A stretch of DNA of 34,647 bases, taken from contig SCFE01000061.1 in NCBI GenBank assembly GCA_004352715.1, forward strand, positions 1 to 34,647, in the 5' to 3' direction. Both the position numbers and the translations under genes were made by a program. A model generated the notes under the pieces. It was not told where the DNA came from. It ran no database searches and saw only the letters and a program-made list of their open reading frames with translations. The DNA comes from Hofstenia miamia (lineage: Eukaryota > Xenacoelomorpha > Acoela). Positions 9,720 to 22,149 of this stretch are shown piece after piece. Position 1 is the stretch's first letter. Every line of letters starts with the position of its first letter.

Positions 9720-10750
9720 TTTATATATATATTTTTTTTGAAACATTTTGTTCCATGAGTTTTTATGCTATCAACAGTTTACATACCATTTGGTACACAT
9801 TGAATTGTTCTACAATAATGATGATTTTAGTTTTAGATATTAATCAATTTATACCATTTTAGAACAAAACATTTAATTGATAAAATTTGCCAGTTTTACA
9901 TGGTATTTCTATTTAACCTTAAACTGCCAGAGGAATAAATTCTTCATGATGATATAAAAACATTTTAAGTTCTTTAGTTCAAAATCTACAATTGCTATGC
10001 TTAATCTGAAACCACCACATGACCCCTGACTATATGCATATCATCCCTCAATAGGTTTGGGATATCCCATCACATATCAAGAAACACTCAAAGTTCTTTG
10101 TTGCTTCCATGGGATCAAACATTTATAAATTCTTGAACAATAGGTATGGAGAGAATTTAAAAATTTTTCAAAAATTTGAAATTTTCAACATTAAAGCATG
10201 TTCCTCAAATGACCTGCTCATGCCTTGTGATTTTCAAACTTGTAAATGTGGAAAAATGGTTTGCATTTTAAAATGTACAATAGGCAGTTAGGTTAATTAC
10301 AATTTAGGTTTTGGTAAAATTCTTTCCAGATTTTGCAAATTTTACTTGCTAAGGTAAGCAATTAAAACTACCTTGGAATTTCATTATTGCATTACTTACA
10401 TCTAAAGTGATTTTAATACTGTAGTGGTCTAAGGTCTTACCAACATATAGATAATTAATTTTGCCATTATGTAGATATTAATTGTGCTGTGTGGTAATAT
10501 TTTTATTTTTTTATTTGATCAACATCTTCTAATCTCTACTTTGCAAGTACTAAAACAATTGATTTTTACTAATCAAGAGTTACAATAAGGAATATTATAT
10601 TTTCACTCATATGAACAGGATTTCTACCATAAAATGACCTCACTGACAAACTGAAACATATATTATACATGTATCTATAAATTAAGAATAACAATACATG
10701 TATGTATGTAGTCTATTCTGCTAAAAGATAAACATAGATCAATATATCAC
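9720..10750. other. Non-coding DNA, nothing recognised
   Basis: Follows the LINE 3' end and may include its 3' UTR. Only short ORFs without motifs. Confidence 0.5.
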
Positions 10751-10760
10751 TTAGTTAAAG

Positions 10761-10949
10761 ATATTAGCAATTTTTTTAATCATTAGTATAATTGAAGTAG
10801 AGAACAATTTCATAGATGAAATATTGACTGATAAACCACTTAAAGAATTATTCATTGTTGTTAAGCTGGATAAAACCTCAATTGAAGATACATAGAACAA
10901 TATTAGCAATTTTTTTAATCATTAGTATAATTGAAGTAGAGAACAATTT
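10761..10949 (+). repeat. 50-bp direct repeat, 139-bp period
   Basis: 10761-10810 and 10900-10949 are identical (starting ATATTAGCAATTTTTTTAAT, ending GAGAACAATTT). The 89-bp spacer is unrelated. It reads like a local duplication. Confidence 0.93.
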
Positions 10950-13500
10950 TTTAGTATTAATATCATTTATATGGTACTCAAAATTTTACTACCCATCTTC
11001 CATAATTTCAAACAGTGTCACAAAGTCACAAATACATTTGGTGATATTAAAAATGAAGAGATGCCTGATAATAAATTCACCATATGCTTGACTGTAGAAG
11101 TCAAGAGCTAATATCTCCATCACCCTGAGATTTTCTAAATTGCTTGGAGGGAGAGAATGGTAAGATTTTTCTGAGCACAAATTTGAATTCCTTGTACTTT
11201 CTGGCTCAGAAAATTTATATTTTTAGGATGGTAAATATTTCAGACAAAACTTTGATTAACAACTAGTGTGTAGCATAAATATTTTCAAATTCTGAGTTAA
11301 TATTTTCAGAAGTTTATTGTCTTCCAGTCATAAGGTATCATGTTGTAAAGCATCTAGAAATATGGCCCTTCTATCTGCAACAAATGAGAAACAACTTTGG
11401 AGTTTTTCCTTAAGATCAAGCCATTGGTATTGTTCTCATGCATCCTTTTTAGATAAATTGTACACAAATTAATTTTTTATCAAAAATTGGAAAGCTTAGC
11501 TAAGGTGCACTGAGACAATAAATTCTGATGTTGGAGTTCAGGCAAGAATTCTTTGTGTTTGCTCAATGACAGGATGCACCATCTTGGATAAAGTGTGTTT
11601 TTGAAAGGTCTGCATAAAAGGATGTGTTGGGATAAAATGTTGAGGGAATTTTCTGGTCAAATAATAATTAAACTTGAAACTATATTTGATTTGAAGCTAC
11701 ATGGTTTTGAAATCAGAGAGGGATTTTCAGCTCACTCTTTATCAGATATCTAAGAATCCAGATTTTTGCGGCCTTAACATTTTAATTTTTCATATGTAAA
11801 CAATTTATAACATATTTTAGGCAATACATTGTCAATTTAAAGTCAGCTTAACACTATCATTAGGTCAAAATAAGGTAAGCCTTTCTTAGTATTTGGTCAA
11901 TTATTAAGTACAAAAAATTAACACCTTACTTATGGGAAATAGCTGTATAATAACCAAAGTGATTTTTCTCATCATGATTAAAGAAAAATACCTTATATAA
12001 ATACCCACCCTCCCTGACGAGCCATAATGATCAAAATATAGGCCTATGGAAGGAATAAGACTAGATTTGCAGTAGAAGGTGACTTGACCTTCATCCAAAT
12101 AAATGTTCACAATTTTTTTAAAGAATGGAATCACACCAAAATTTTCAGCAAATACATAAAATTGAAACTAAATTTGATACTAGAAAATTCTAGGTAGGCT
12201 TTCAGGTTGTCTCAATTTCTCATATTAATCAAATATATACAAAAAGGGCGAGGGAAAATTTACCAAATAAATAGGGTTAAGGTAATACCAAGCTTTTCAC
12301 ATTTGAAGAATTAAATATAGATGTATGTGCTTGAAAGCAGGGACTTGGGCGGGGATAGTCTTTGGAGCCTGAGATCTCCAGTGTTCCAATAACTCGTTCA
12401 AACTCACATGTAAACCTTTGGCACACCCATGCCATATAAATCCATTTCCACTCATATAAATGCATATCCATTTGAATACATGTTGATCTCAGCAGCAATA
12501 TTTAAAAAATAATAATACAAGCAAAGATTTGTTAAATAAGAAAGTGGATTTGGATTTATCAAAATCAAACATAAAAAAATGTTTATTTAATTAAAAATAA
12601 TGTAAATTAAAAATAGGCTTTTAGCAAAACAAAGCCAAAATTTGAATTTCAATTGACCTGAACAAATGAGGAAGTCGGATAATTGTATGCACATTTTGGA
12701 TAAATATAAAAATATTTCGTGTAATTGCATGCACACTTTGGATATTTGGACGTAAAAACTAGTTTTCATTTTTGTTACAACCCACACGACTAATTGAAAA
12801 GCAAAAATAATATTCTATCAACAAATGTGTTTCTCCTCCTTTACATTTATTACTTTTAAGCATTATATTGAATTTTAGAAGTTTAACTCCACTGAACTCC
12901 TTTTTTGATTAAGCTCTGGAAAATGATTCACTTTGCAAGTGCAAAACTCTTTGTTCAAGATGTCTAAATTCCATATTCCAAAAATCATACTCAATCTGCA
13001 ACTAATTCTAAGTTGTCATGAACTCCACACTTTATGGTCTATGAAAGTTGGTTGGACCAGCAAATGGACCTTTGTTAGATTATTTTTATTTTTATTGTGG
13101 CTTGCACTATCTTAACCCACCTTTTACTTTTTTAATGAGGCTAGGCTGAATTGTGACATATTCTTTATTAACTTAATATATTAAATGTATAGTGTATAAT
13201 GAGAAAATCCCCAATGCATTCTATGGATTAAAATCCGCATTAGCAAGTCCAAAATTAAAAATACGCAAATAATTGGGAAATATTATGAAAAGAATGTGTA
13301 AACCCAAATATTAATGCTGTGGTTCAACCTGAAAAATATGCAAAAGTTAAAAACGTTCAAGTTTTCTTTGTAACACTAATTACTTGCATATCCAAGAATC
13401 ACATATAAAAAGAAGAACCTTTAAATATTTGGAGATCAAAAAGCCAAATTTAGCTAGACATTTAGGAAGAACTTCAAAATGTGAGAAATTTTCTCATACC
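10950..13500. other. Non-coding DNA with a small 42-bp-period repeat
   Basis: Short ORFs on both strands lack motifs. Within it, 12680-12702 and 12722-12744 are a diverged direct repeat (TAATTG.ATGCACA.TTTGGATA) at a 42-bp period. Around 12330-12430 there is a less AT-rich patch with no recognisable product. Confidence 0.5.
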
Positions 13501-13510
13501 CAATCAATAA

Positions 13511-13880
13511 TACTGTGTCTATCCTTGACTATCCAAACCTCGATTATCTGAATCAATGGTTTCAGTAAAAACTGCATTTTATTCAAATTGACTACGTAAT
13601 TTGGATGATTCTAATCGCATTGCATTGCCTTAATGATTCAATTACTTGAGCATGCCATTCTGAAGGGAAAACATTGCCGAGCTTAGACAATTTGTAGCCC
13701 TTTTAAGCTCAATTATTCACAAACTTCAAATGAAATTACAAAATTTTTCACACGAATAGTTATTTTTTCATCAACATATCAGGCAGGAATACCATCCTCT
13801 ATCATAAGAACTTTTGATTTATCCGAAAAGTGTAAATATCTTTTGGGCCAAGCTGTTCGCATAATCAAAGACTCATTGTA
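13511..13880. mobile_element. pogo/Tigger-like MITE
   Basis: The left end TACTGTGTCTATCC followed by TTGACTATCCAAACCTCGAT, and the complement of the right end (TACAATGAGTCTTTGATTAT, GCGAAC), share TAC..TG.GTCT and TTGA.TAT.C.AAC. These sequences, together with internal GATTATCTGAATCAATGG and GATTTATCCGAAAAG, strongly resemble Tigger/pogo subterminal DNA (CGATTATCCGAA). TA dinucleotides bound both ends. It is 370 bp with no transposase, so non-autonomous. Confidence 0.6.
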
Positions 13881-14479
13881 ACAGCAATAAGAAATTTGAT
13901 TTAATCCAAAAGAATAAACGTCATGAAATGTAGACTTCCTCAATCTTTTGGCTTTTTGTCATTCTTTGGTAAAAACATTTTAATAAAAAAATAAATAATT
14001 AAATGTTTGATTTACAAAATAATCAAAAAATATTCTTCTTAATTATTCGCCTTTGGGGAATTCTCTAATAAATCGATGAAGTGACACTTTATAATATAGT
14101 TTACTAAGGGAACAATCCCTTTAACATAATAATGATCAGATTTCCTTTTTCTGATTCGCTTACATTAAATTAGTGTCTTTTGATGCCGATTGCCAAAATC
14201 AACTTTTATAATGTGACCATAAAGATTCATAGCCTTGCATTTACCTTTAATCAACTTGATAAAGTATGTTAGATCATTTAATTGCAGTAAATTTACTAAT
14301 AGGCAATTTATTAGAGCCCTTCATTCGGCTGATGTAACTAAGATCTTTATCATGACTATAAAATCATGTGGAGCATCAGGTTTGCGAAGATTCAAGTTTA
14401 TTAAGACTTAGCTGATTATGATAAAAAATGACACTCGCGTACATAATTATCGATAGTATCAATGACTTGTATAGATTAA

Positions 14480-15495
14480 TTTTCACATTTGAATCTGTAT
14501 TTTTAGGAGTTGTTCTTAGAAGCATTTTCAGAAGATCATTGCATTGGTACTAAGTTGCTACCAAAACTAATCATTTCGGATTTATCCATGTTAATTTCTA
14601 CTTTATTAACTTCTGTCCAGTGTTTGAGATTCGATATATTCTTATCTATCATATTTAGAATTATTTGACAATTTTATATCATCAGCATATAATATTATGG
14701 ACGAAGTTGAACAACAAGTAGTAATATCATCAATGAAAGCAAGAAATAAAATTCACTCATTAGTGGCTTATGCATTGATAAATGTGAATTTACTAAAACC
14801 AAATGAGTACGTCCACTTAGGTAGGAAGCTAACAGGTTAAGAAAATTACCACCAATTCAAATTTAAGTTTCATAATTAGTAAATCATGAGGTAAACGATC
14901 AAATGCTTTTTTCGAAAATCTGTGTATGTTACATGAAATGGAATGCTAGAATCTAAGCATTTGCTAAATTCTTCAATAAATAGGAATAATTGCGATGTTG
15001 TAGAGAATCCAGATCGAAATCCGTGTTAATTAGATGATATCTGATTAGTAGTTATCGGATATACTGCATTAAAGATAAATTTTTTCGAAAAAAGGGAAAC
15101 TTTAAGTAAAATACTACTCAGCCTATAATTCGAAACCTCAAATTTTGAACACTAATAATAATTTCAAAGAGCTTGAATAAATGAATAGACATTTCACTTG
15201 CATATGTTCTTAGAAAACTTTTTGAAATTTGGTCGAGGCCATGGCCCCTAGGTTTTAGATCCTCTAAAATAGATTTTACTTTCTTTATCGATATTAAATC
15301 TTCAGGGTTCAAAAAAATTTTGAAATTTTGAAGGTGGTACAAAGGACATGGTGACAAAATCAGTAAAACGCCAGCATATTCAGATGCAGTATAACAAGTT
15401 CGTGAGAATATTTTACAGTTTATTGGCAAAGGAAAGGATTGTGCTCCACTAAGTTCATGTATCAAAGAATAGCATTGATTTATTGAAAAAGACAA
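14480..15495 (-). pseudogene. LINE reverse transcriptase domain
   Basis: The open segment 15118-15495 reads ILEDLKPRGHGLDQISKSFL, the RT region preceding the fingers. Next in shifting frames come NYRLSSILLKVS (NYRPISL), HGFRSGFSTTSQL (about 15024-14985), TDFRKAFDRLPHDLL (about 14915-14880, containing the first catalytic Asp), SYLSGRTHLV, then FLAFIDDITTC and LYADDIKLS. The YADD codons occupy 14678-14689. NMDKSEMISFG follows, like the W/K region after the palm. Although the catalytic aspartates survive, several frameshifts and stops rule out a working enzyme. Confidence 0.85.
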
Positions 15496-16010
15496 GCTAA
15501 GTGGTTTTAATTATTGTACTTTGTCTAATTCAATGGATTCTAAGAAATTCCTTCAAGCAGTAAAGTACATTTCCATTTGAGAAATATCACTTGCAACTTC
15601 TCTTATTAATGCTTGCAGCACAATTGAATAAATTGACTGAGTGTGAGGAAAAATAGTTCGGCAGGAAAGAACGTTTTCTTACTGAGTACTTCAGATAGTA
15701 TGACATAATGTTTAAAAGAGAACTGTACCAATAATCCACATAGTCATTTTGGTATTAGAATGGAAAATTTGCACAAACAAGGCTAATTTTTAATTCTAGA
15801 GTTAAATGAGTCTTGAAGAATGTTAAAGCTTTTGATGAAACTTGGACGAGTCAATCAAAATATCGATATCAACCGAAAGCATTAGTATGGAATGATCGAA
15901 TAAACTAAATAAAGGAGAATTTACTTTAAATATATTACAGTTAGAGCTGTTTGAAAAAATTTATTCCAGTGTATTCTCACAAAAATGCGTTGGAAAATCT
16001 ACGGTCTGCA

Positions 16011-16478
16011 TTAACTGATAAGTTTTGAGTGTATCAACAATAATTGCGCGTTATGATCATTCATGGAAAGTAAATTAAAATCAACAAAAACAAATGTAAC
16101 ATCAGGAAGTGGAGCCATATTGTAGGAAGTACTTATAATATAATCAAAGTATTCTATAATATCTTGTAACTTGATATTATATTTGCTACTTCGTCGAGGT
16201 ATATAAATGCACATTAACAAACATTTGCAGTGAGTGAGAGATACAATTGCATTGCACTCAAAATCTATGTCATCTTTAAGGAAATAAATTATTGCAAAAT
16301 TGAAAAAGGTTTTTCTAGTGATGAGGGAGCCTCCATGAGTATATTCTTTTGATCGAATATAAGTTAAAAGAGTACTATAATTCTTTAGATGTAAGTCACT
16401 CTTATTTTCTGCAGTAAACCATGTCTCTGTAATGCACAAAATGTCTTGATTGTAAGTAAATACAAATTTTTCTCGCAA
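16011..16478 (-). pseudogene. LINE endonuclease domain
   Basis: 155 codons with the APE-type endonuclease signature. DILCITETWF near the N-terminus contains the catalytic ITE(T)W. A THGGSLI segment corresponds to hGGvli, LMCIYIPRRSS to the YRPPs loop, and VTFVFVDFNLLS to the GDFN motif with the Gly changed to Val. Just upstream in another frame (about 16490-16560) is LTFLYTKARSLLS, matching the NARSL start of such domains. The final catalytic SDH motif is not found. Frameshifts separate it from the RT part downstream on this strand. Confidence 0.75.
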
Positions 16479-16685
16479 ATTTTTTTTCTAACGATAGCAG
16501 ACTTCTTGCTTTAGTGTACAGGAATGTTAATTTATACGGATCTTTTAGTCATTCAACAGAAATATGATTATTATGAACGTAAAGTTTGAGGTTAGGTATC
16601 TTTATTCTTGATTTATCAATTCCTTCTTTATGAATTAGTGCGCGGCGTTTTGCTAAAATCATTTTTTTTCAATTTGTCTATCAGC

Positions 16686-16920
16686 AAAAATTATGCATGT
16701 TTTATCCAAATATTTGGCAAATATTTGCCAAATTTTCTAAACGTATTTACTAGAAGTTTTTTAGACCAGGTATTGATAAACTTGAGCATTATTGGACTCT
16801 TTATGTCAGATCTTCTTCTTCCCAAGAATTTTCCAAAAATTATGCAAACACTCAAATGATTTGGCAAATAATTGAATATCATTCCAATTATTTGCCAAAT
16901 AATTGGCAAACTTTCCAAAT
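16686..16920. repeat. Palindromic TTTGGCAAA cluster
   Basis: 16712-16733 is a perfect 22-bp palindrome (ATTTGGCAAAT / ATTTGCCAAAT). 16859-16874 and 16885-16900 form a perfect 16-bp stem with a 10-nt loop. A further AATTGGCAAA follows at about 16900. AAAAATTATGCA also recurs at 16686 and 16835, so the unit seems duplicated at ~148 bp. Short ORFs on both strands here mirror each other because of the inverted repeats and are not genes. Confidence 0.85.
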
Positions 16921-17699
16921 TTTGGGCTAAGTGAATTTTTAGAGTATAAAAAATCTATTAAACAATAACACTCATACATTTATTCAAAGCATTAAAATTT
17001 CATCATTTACTTATTTATAACAGCAGTTGATTAAACTGCCTACAAAGTATACATTTGAGTGTACACAAAGTTGTAGAGACCCAAGATCAACAAGTAATGG
17101 TCTAAAATAGATAATTCGAATGTTTATCAATTTCATTTATGTCAACACATTCAGAACAAAATGTCAGAAAATGTTTTTTACAATTATTTAGGGTTTGTAT
17201 GCAAGCATTTGAAGAACCCGTGCATTTTTTCGATAGATGAATTTAGAATTGCAAGTGAGGCAATGGAAGAATTTCGCATTATCAATGCTTTGATTACATG
17301 TTTTGCACACCAAGGATAGATTGACGTCACAACTAGCCATATTTTAAAATGGTATTGACGGCTTTGTATATGAGGTGAAAACGAGTATAGGAAATAGGAG
17401 AATAAATTTTCTGAATGCTTGCATTGTATTTTTTTTAAAATTCAAGCAGTCCTGGGATGGACGTAGGATCTTTTATTCTTTAGTTTGGGCTTGGGCTGAA
17501 CGTTTATCCGTGTCTTGGGTTAGGCTTGGATCAGAAATTTCAGTCCATTTGTAAATCTGAGTTTTGAATTATTTCAGACAAGTTCCCTTCAGGGCTTTTC
17601 TTTTCGTTGCTGGTGAAAAATGGCTAGATGTTTAATGATATTTTTAAGAAACCTTTAACGTTAATTGGGTATAGCAACTAGAAATTCTTACTGATTTGT

Positions 17700-18202
17700 G
17701 TTCAAGGTTCAAAATGTTCAAAAATTTGTTAGCATAGTTGGTATTATTTAACTATTTAACCAACTCAGTCATTTGTATTACAAAGTTCTTTTCCTTAGAA
17801 GTTAGAAAAACCATATTTAAGTCATACATCCTACGCCATCTTATCTATGCTGCTCCAACCTGGATTTACATGATAAACAGGAGATCTCATTCACGTATTC
17901 ACGTGAATTCACGTTTTATTTCGCATGCTGCTCTAGTGCTAACCCTAAGAATGCTTAATCTTGCCATCAAAAATGCTACCATTAAAATGATAAGTAGAAT
18001 TAAATGAGATAGCACACATCCACTACATGCACATCTCCAAGAATATCGCTTCGATTATAAACTTCGACACCATTATACAGTTACAAGAACACACACTTCA
18101 AAATATAGCAAAACGTTTATACCGGTAGCATGGAGATATCTCACCTCATGGTCACTACCTGATGATATAGGGTTTGCAAACAAATTTCATGTTTATTTTT
18201 AG
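17700..18202 (+). pseudogene. LINE ORF2 C-terminal fragment 2
   Basis: The frame from 17738 to the TAG at 18200-18202 is interrupted by a single TGA at 18005-18007. It reads FFSLEVRKTIFKSYILRHLI then YAAPTWIYMINRR, like the post-RT connection domain (LYxSxIlPxLxYaxpvW). The second part has HPLHAHLQEYR, KLRHHYTVTRTHTSKYSKTF, IPVAWRYL and SLPDDIGFANKF, matching the classical tail SFIPxaxrlWNsLPddI with the Trp-Asn changed. A frameshift lies just upstream of 17738 (KFVSIVGII). A 5'-truncated copy of a different LINE from that at 14-16.6 kb, on the opposite strand. Confidence 0.8.
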
Positions 18203-18261
18203 AAATTCCTCTTTGTAGGACATTTAATTGTAATGTTTTTGCAAAGCAATTAAAACATTTA

Positions 18262-18275
18262 TTATTGTTATTACA

Positions 18276-18310
<35 letters not shown>
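18262..18310 (+). repeat. (TTA)n LINE tail
   Basis: ATTATTGTTATTACAG followed by about ten TTA units, 60 bp after the LINE stop codon. Short tandem-repeat 3' tails are typical of several non-LTR clades, so this probably marks the 3' end of the element. Confidence 0.85.
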
Positions 18311-20872
18311 ATGGAGAAACCGTGAATTACGTATTCAGAAATTGTTAAACGAACAGTGAATGCAGTAAAGGAGTGAAGCTGCCATAATCAGGGGTGTTTT
18401 AAGACATGGAATGCTCTGACATTGTAGAAGGCATATTGCGATAGAATAAAATTTGGATCAAACTAGAAGCAGGCAATAATTTTAATCAGCCCCACTATCA
18501 GGAAATGAAACGTAGTTTTGAAAGTTACAATCTCCAATAATTTTGCAGTTTAAGCAAAGTAACTCTGGAATAATTTCAATGTATTTCTACGATCGGTAAT
18601 GATCTTGAGAGAAATATTTCAGTGCTACCCGCAAAAGGTTTACACTTATTTTATGCTTTACTTAACAATTCTTAGTATTTTGTTTTCAACAGAAAGCATA
18701 CTTTTCAATTTAATATTCCATCTGGAATACGCCGTTGAACATTACCCTATTTGAACTTAATTTAGAGATGTGATGCATAAACTTTACCTCTGCTTTAGCA
18801 TATTATGACTACTGTCAATAAACTTATGTTCAATTTGACTCACTTTTTATGAAATAAATCTTGTTTTGCATATTTGAAATTTTTCAATATGAATATTATT
18901 GCTAGTTAGAAAACGCAAACGATAAAATTTATTGAATTTAGTGTTACTTCATACTAGTTTTTTCAATAATTCAAACAAGTTATTGAAGATGAATTGCGAT
19001 AATTAAGATTTTTAAAGTAAGCTTAAAAGCAACTTAAAACTAAATGTCAAGATGGTACTTTGCAGTGTTTTGCACTTCAGAGTAGAACACTTTGCTCAAT
19101 AAAAATCTTATAATAACCTACAGTGTAATGCATTTTCCTGTTTTGAAGAAATATAAAGCCTAAAAAACAATAAAAATTGACTGTATTGTCTTATTATACA
19201 AAAACATTAAAGAAAAAGTTAATATTAATATAATCCTCTGAATAGTAGTGGCACTGTAGAGCAGCAACAAACAAAAATATAGTGCAGAAACAGAGATATT
19301 GCTTTTGTTGCAGAGTAATTGGATAAGGTATACTAACATTGGTGTGTACTACACACTGCGTAGTTTATATAAATTATTCTTCTAAACAAATGCTTTGAAA
19401 AATCTCCAAACAAAGTTATATGTAGGAATGGCTTTGCTAACTCTGTTGACTTAATATTTGATTTGTTCTACTTCGCAAAATGACATAATACTTGATGGCT
19501 CCTAAGCTAATGAAAATTTCATTATATTAACTTTGATTGACAATTATACTACATTGCAATAAAACTGGAAACGAATTTTTCTTGTTCAAATTTTCGAAAA
19601 TCTGTACATTAATGAATTTCAAAAATACTACAATGCTGAAATACGACAAAAAATTACCAAATTTTCCTTCAAAACTTGACATTTTACTCGATGATTGAAA
19701 CAATATTTCAGGTGACCCCACTCCTAACCAATCTTTTTTCTGATTCTTAACCCAAGATCGGACTAATGAATCAATTGTAATGGTATCGGTAATTCTCGTC
19801 TACCATTTCAACCGCAATAAAATTATTGCTTAGCTCTACAATACTATTGCAACGACTAGAATATTATATTCTACCGATGTCTGCACCTATGTAAACTTTG
19901 TTATGATAATGAGGCCGAGGTGTTTGTAAGCAAATGCTTTCTTTCATTAATATGCGTACATATAATGCATAATACATTTGGAATTGCCTTACTTCAAAGC
20001 ATTTATTTAGCAACAGTTCTACATTTTCATGTAATAGAGTCAGAAACAGTCAGAATCGCTAATATTATCTCAAATCACAGAAGAATGTTAAATACATAGA
20101 ATCTCCACAAAGATAAAAGTTCAGATGAAATAGTAAATGAATTTTTGAAATGAATGGAAAATCTCTATGCTGAATTTTTAAAATGAAATATCAACTTTAC
20201 TAAATAATAACTTGATTCATTAGTAAACAACCGCAGAGAAACGACACTTAAATTTACTGTTAGTGCTGCCCCAGTGTATTGAAGTGCTGGCAACACTCGA
20301 GATAATTATACTTCAGATCTTCACAATTTTGACATTAGCGTTGATAGATTCCTGAGGTGATAAAATATATTTCTGAAACAATTCAATATGATGCCCAAAT
20401 GGTATATAAATTGTGAATCACATTCAAGAACATATTACAGATATACATATATAATTTGCTCTTCAGTTAACCATTGTATAATGACATTTGTTCTGCTAGA
20501 AAATGAATACATAAGTATCGAACATTTCTTTCACCGCCTGAATTTTTTAAAGAAAAAAAGCTAAAGCGGCTAATTTTATAAAAAGATATCAAATAATTTT
20601 TGATATTTAATATAATAATAACTTCAAAATTTGCAAACTGAAGTTATATTATCAAGCCAATCTTGTTGAAGTTCCTTCAAGTTGATTAAGATTTCTTGTT
20701 CATCACTGAAAATTCAATGTTTATAAAAATTCATTTCATTGCAACAATTTCTCTATTCCCCCTTCATTCACATTATACAATCATTTCACTTTCAGACAGC
20801 AGTTTCGGTAAATATGGTGGCCCTAATTTTCAGCTGTCATGAACTCCATAGGAAATAATACATTATTTATTC
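18311..20872. other. AT-rich DNA without recognisable gene
   Basis: No ORF with a motif, no obvious repeat and no RNA gene seen over 2.5 kb. Confidence 0.55.
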
Positions 20873-21303
20873 TAATCTACAACCCTCTGTAAAACTCTAA
20901 TTACCATATCTTAAGCAATCAATTACGCAATTATATTACTTTTATACAAAATGCTATATACTAATATTATAAATCTTGGTAATTTTAATTTTCCAAACTA
21001 TACATGGAAAGTCTTACTAATACTGAAAATGTCGAATTCCTTTCTTGCCTTTAAAAACAAAATATGATTCATAAATGTTGAAGCCAATGAATCATTTAAT
21101 CTTTTACTTAGTGACAATCTTTATGCTATGTATAATATCGTAAAACGTTTTATGATTTCTCATTACCTCAGATTTTTCATCAAATCATTTTTTACATTCC
21201 AAGACATCTTCCATACATTCTAAGAAATTTGTTGTTATGCGAGATTTTCTATCAATTTGGATTTATTATATGAATTATTCAGAATATTTCTCATTCATAA
21301 CAA
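20873..21303 (+). repeat. Inverted duplication, copy 1 (431 bp)
   Basis: The reverse complement of 34217-34647. I compared it line by line and found no mismatch or gap over 431 bp. The second copy runs to the window edge, so the duplication is probably longer. Both copies lie immediately beside the 5' end of a mariner element. Confidence 0.95.
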
Positions 21304-21329
21304 TTATGTAAGCAATGATTTCCATTATA

Positions 21330-22144
21330 CAGGTAGTCCCGAAAGTTCTCTGTATTATTGCATACTATTAACACACAACATAACACAAAACATTTAAGAC
21401 ATGACAACAGTTAGAGCGTTAATGATGAGTATGACGGACTATCTTTTTTTGGTTGCAGGCATATATAAGCGCGGTGACGTCACAAACAAAAATCATAGTT
21501 ACGTGTTGTTTTTCGCTTTATGGAAAAGCAACAACTGCGTCTTCTCATCAACTACGACTTTCGCAGCAAATTGTCGGCAAGGCAATGTCATGACTGTTTG
21601 AATGCTGCATCTCCAGACATTACAATTTCTTATGAAACAGTCAGGTCGTGGTTTGCGCGGTTCCGAAGTAGGAATGAATCTTTGCAAGAACAAGATCGCT
21701 CAGGCAGACCAGCGACTGCATGCACAACTGACAACATCTTCATGAGCTTCTTCAACACCTCCGCCTTCACCATGACAATGCCCCAACGCATTCAGCAGCC
21801 GTCACCACAGACTTCATTTTTGACAATGGAGTTCGACTGTTGCCACATTCGCCTTATTCTCCGGATCTTTCACCGGCTGACTTCTTTTTGTTTGGGTGTG
21901 TCAAAGAAAAATTGCGAGGCCGCGAGTTTGGCTGTCCAGACGACGCTGTTCCTGCGTACGAGGAGGAGCTGGGAAAAATATCAGCAAATATGTGGTGTTC
22001 ATCCTACGATAACTAGTTTGAGCGGTGTCGAATGTGCATTAATGTAAATGGTAATTATGTTGTTTAAAAATATATGCCTTTTTTGCATTTCAATTGTTTT
22101 TGTTCGTATGACGGGGTAATACAGAGAACTTTCGGGACTACCTG
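21330..22144 (+). mobile_element. mariner element, internally deleted, copy 1
   Basis: Perfect 28-bp terminal inverted repeats (21330-21357 and 22117-22144, beginning CAGGTAGTCCCGAAAGTTCT) flanked by TA on each side (21328-21329 and 22145-22146), the Tc1/mariner target duplication. The element is 815 bp, against about 1.3 kb for a full mariner, because the middle of the transposase is gone. The intact TIRs mean it could still be mobilised by a relative. Confidence 0.93.
21520..22047 (+). pseudogene. mariner transposase remnant
   Basis: The N-terminus (from the ATG at 21520) is a mariner helix-turn-helix DNA-binding region: MEKQQLRLLINYDFR, SARQCHDCL, SYETVRSWFARFRS, then the linker SGRPAT. 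After about 21740 the original frame is lost. A second frame, offset from the first, continues with HDNAPTHSAA, LLPHSPYSPDLSPADFFLF, KEKLRGREF. The Asp of HDNA and the Asp of PADFF have 34 residues between them, the D34D spacing of mariner. The first catalytic Asp falls in the deleted part. A stop also lies near the end (SSYDN-stop-FERC). The open frame reported across the junction is therefore a fusion artefact in its second half. Confidence 0.9.
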
Positions 22145-22149
22145 TATTA

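Larger units (their letters stand above)
14040..16570 (-). mobile_element. Decayed LINE (EN + RT), minus strand
   Basis: Reading leftwards from about 16570, this holds in order an APE-type endonuclease, the RT N-terminal region, RT palm motifs, the connection segment and a C-terminal tail (SDHYYVKGIVPL at about 14100-14150). That is the usual ORF2 order of jockey/CR1-like non-LTR elements. Many frameshifts and stops make it inactive. No poly-A or clear target duplication was located. The ~2.5 kb length suggests most of ORF2 is present, while ORF1 is not seen. Confidence 0.8.

Noticed and set aside
16608-16918. Overlapping ORFs on both strands with similar peptides (FGKYLPN)
   Set aside because: The similarity comes from the palindromic TTTGGCAAA DNA, not from coding homology.
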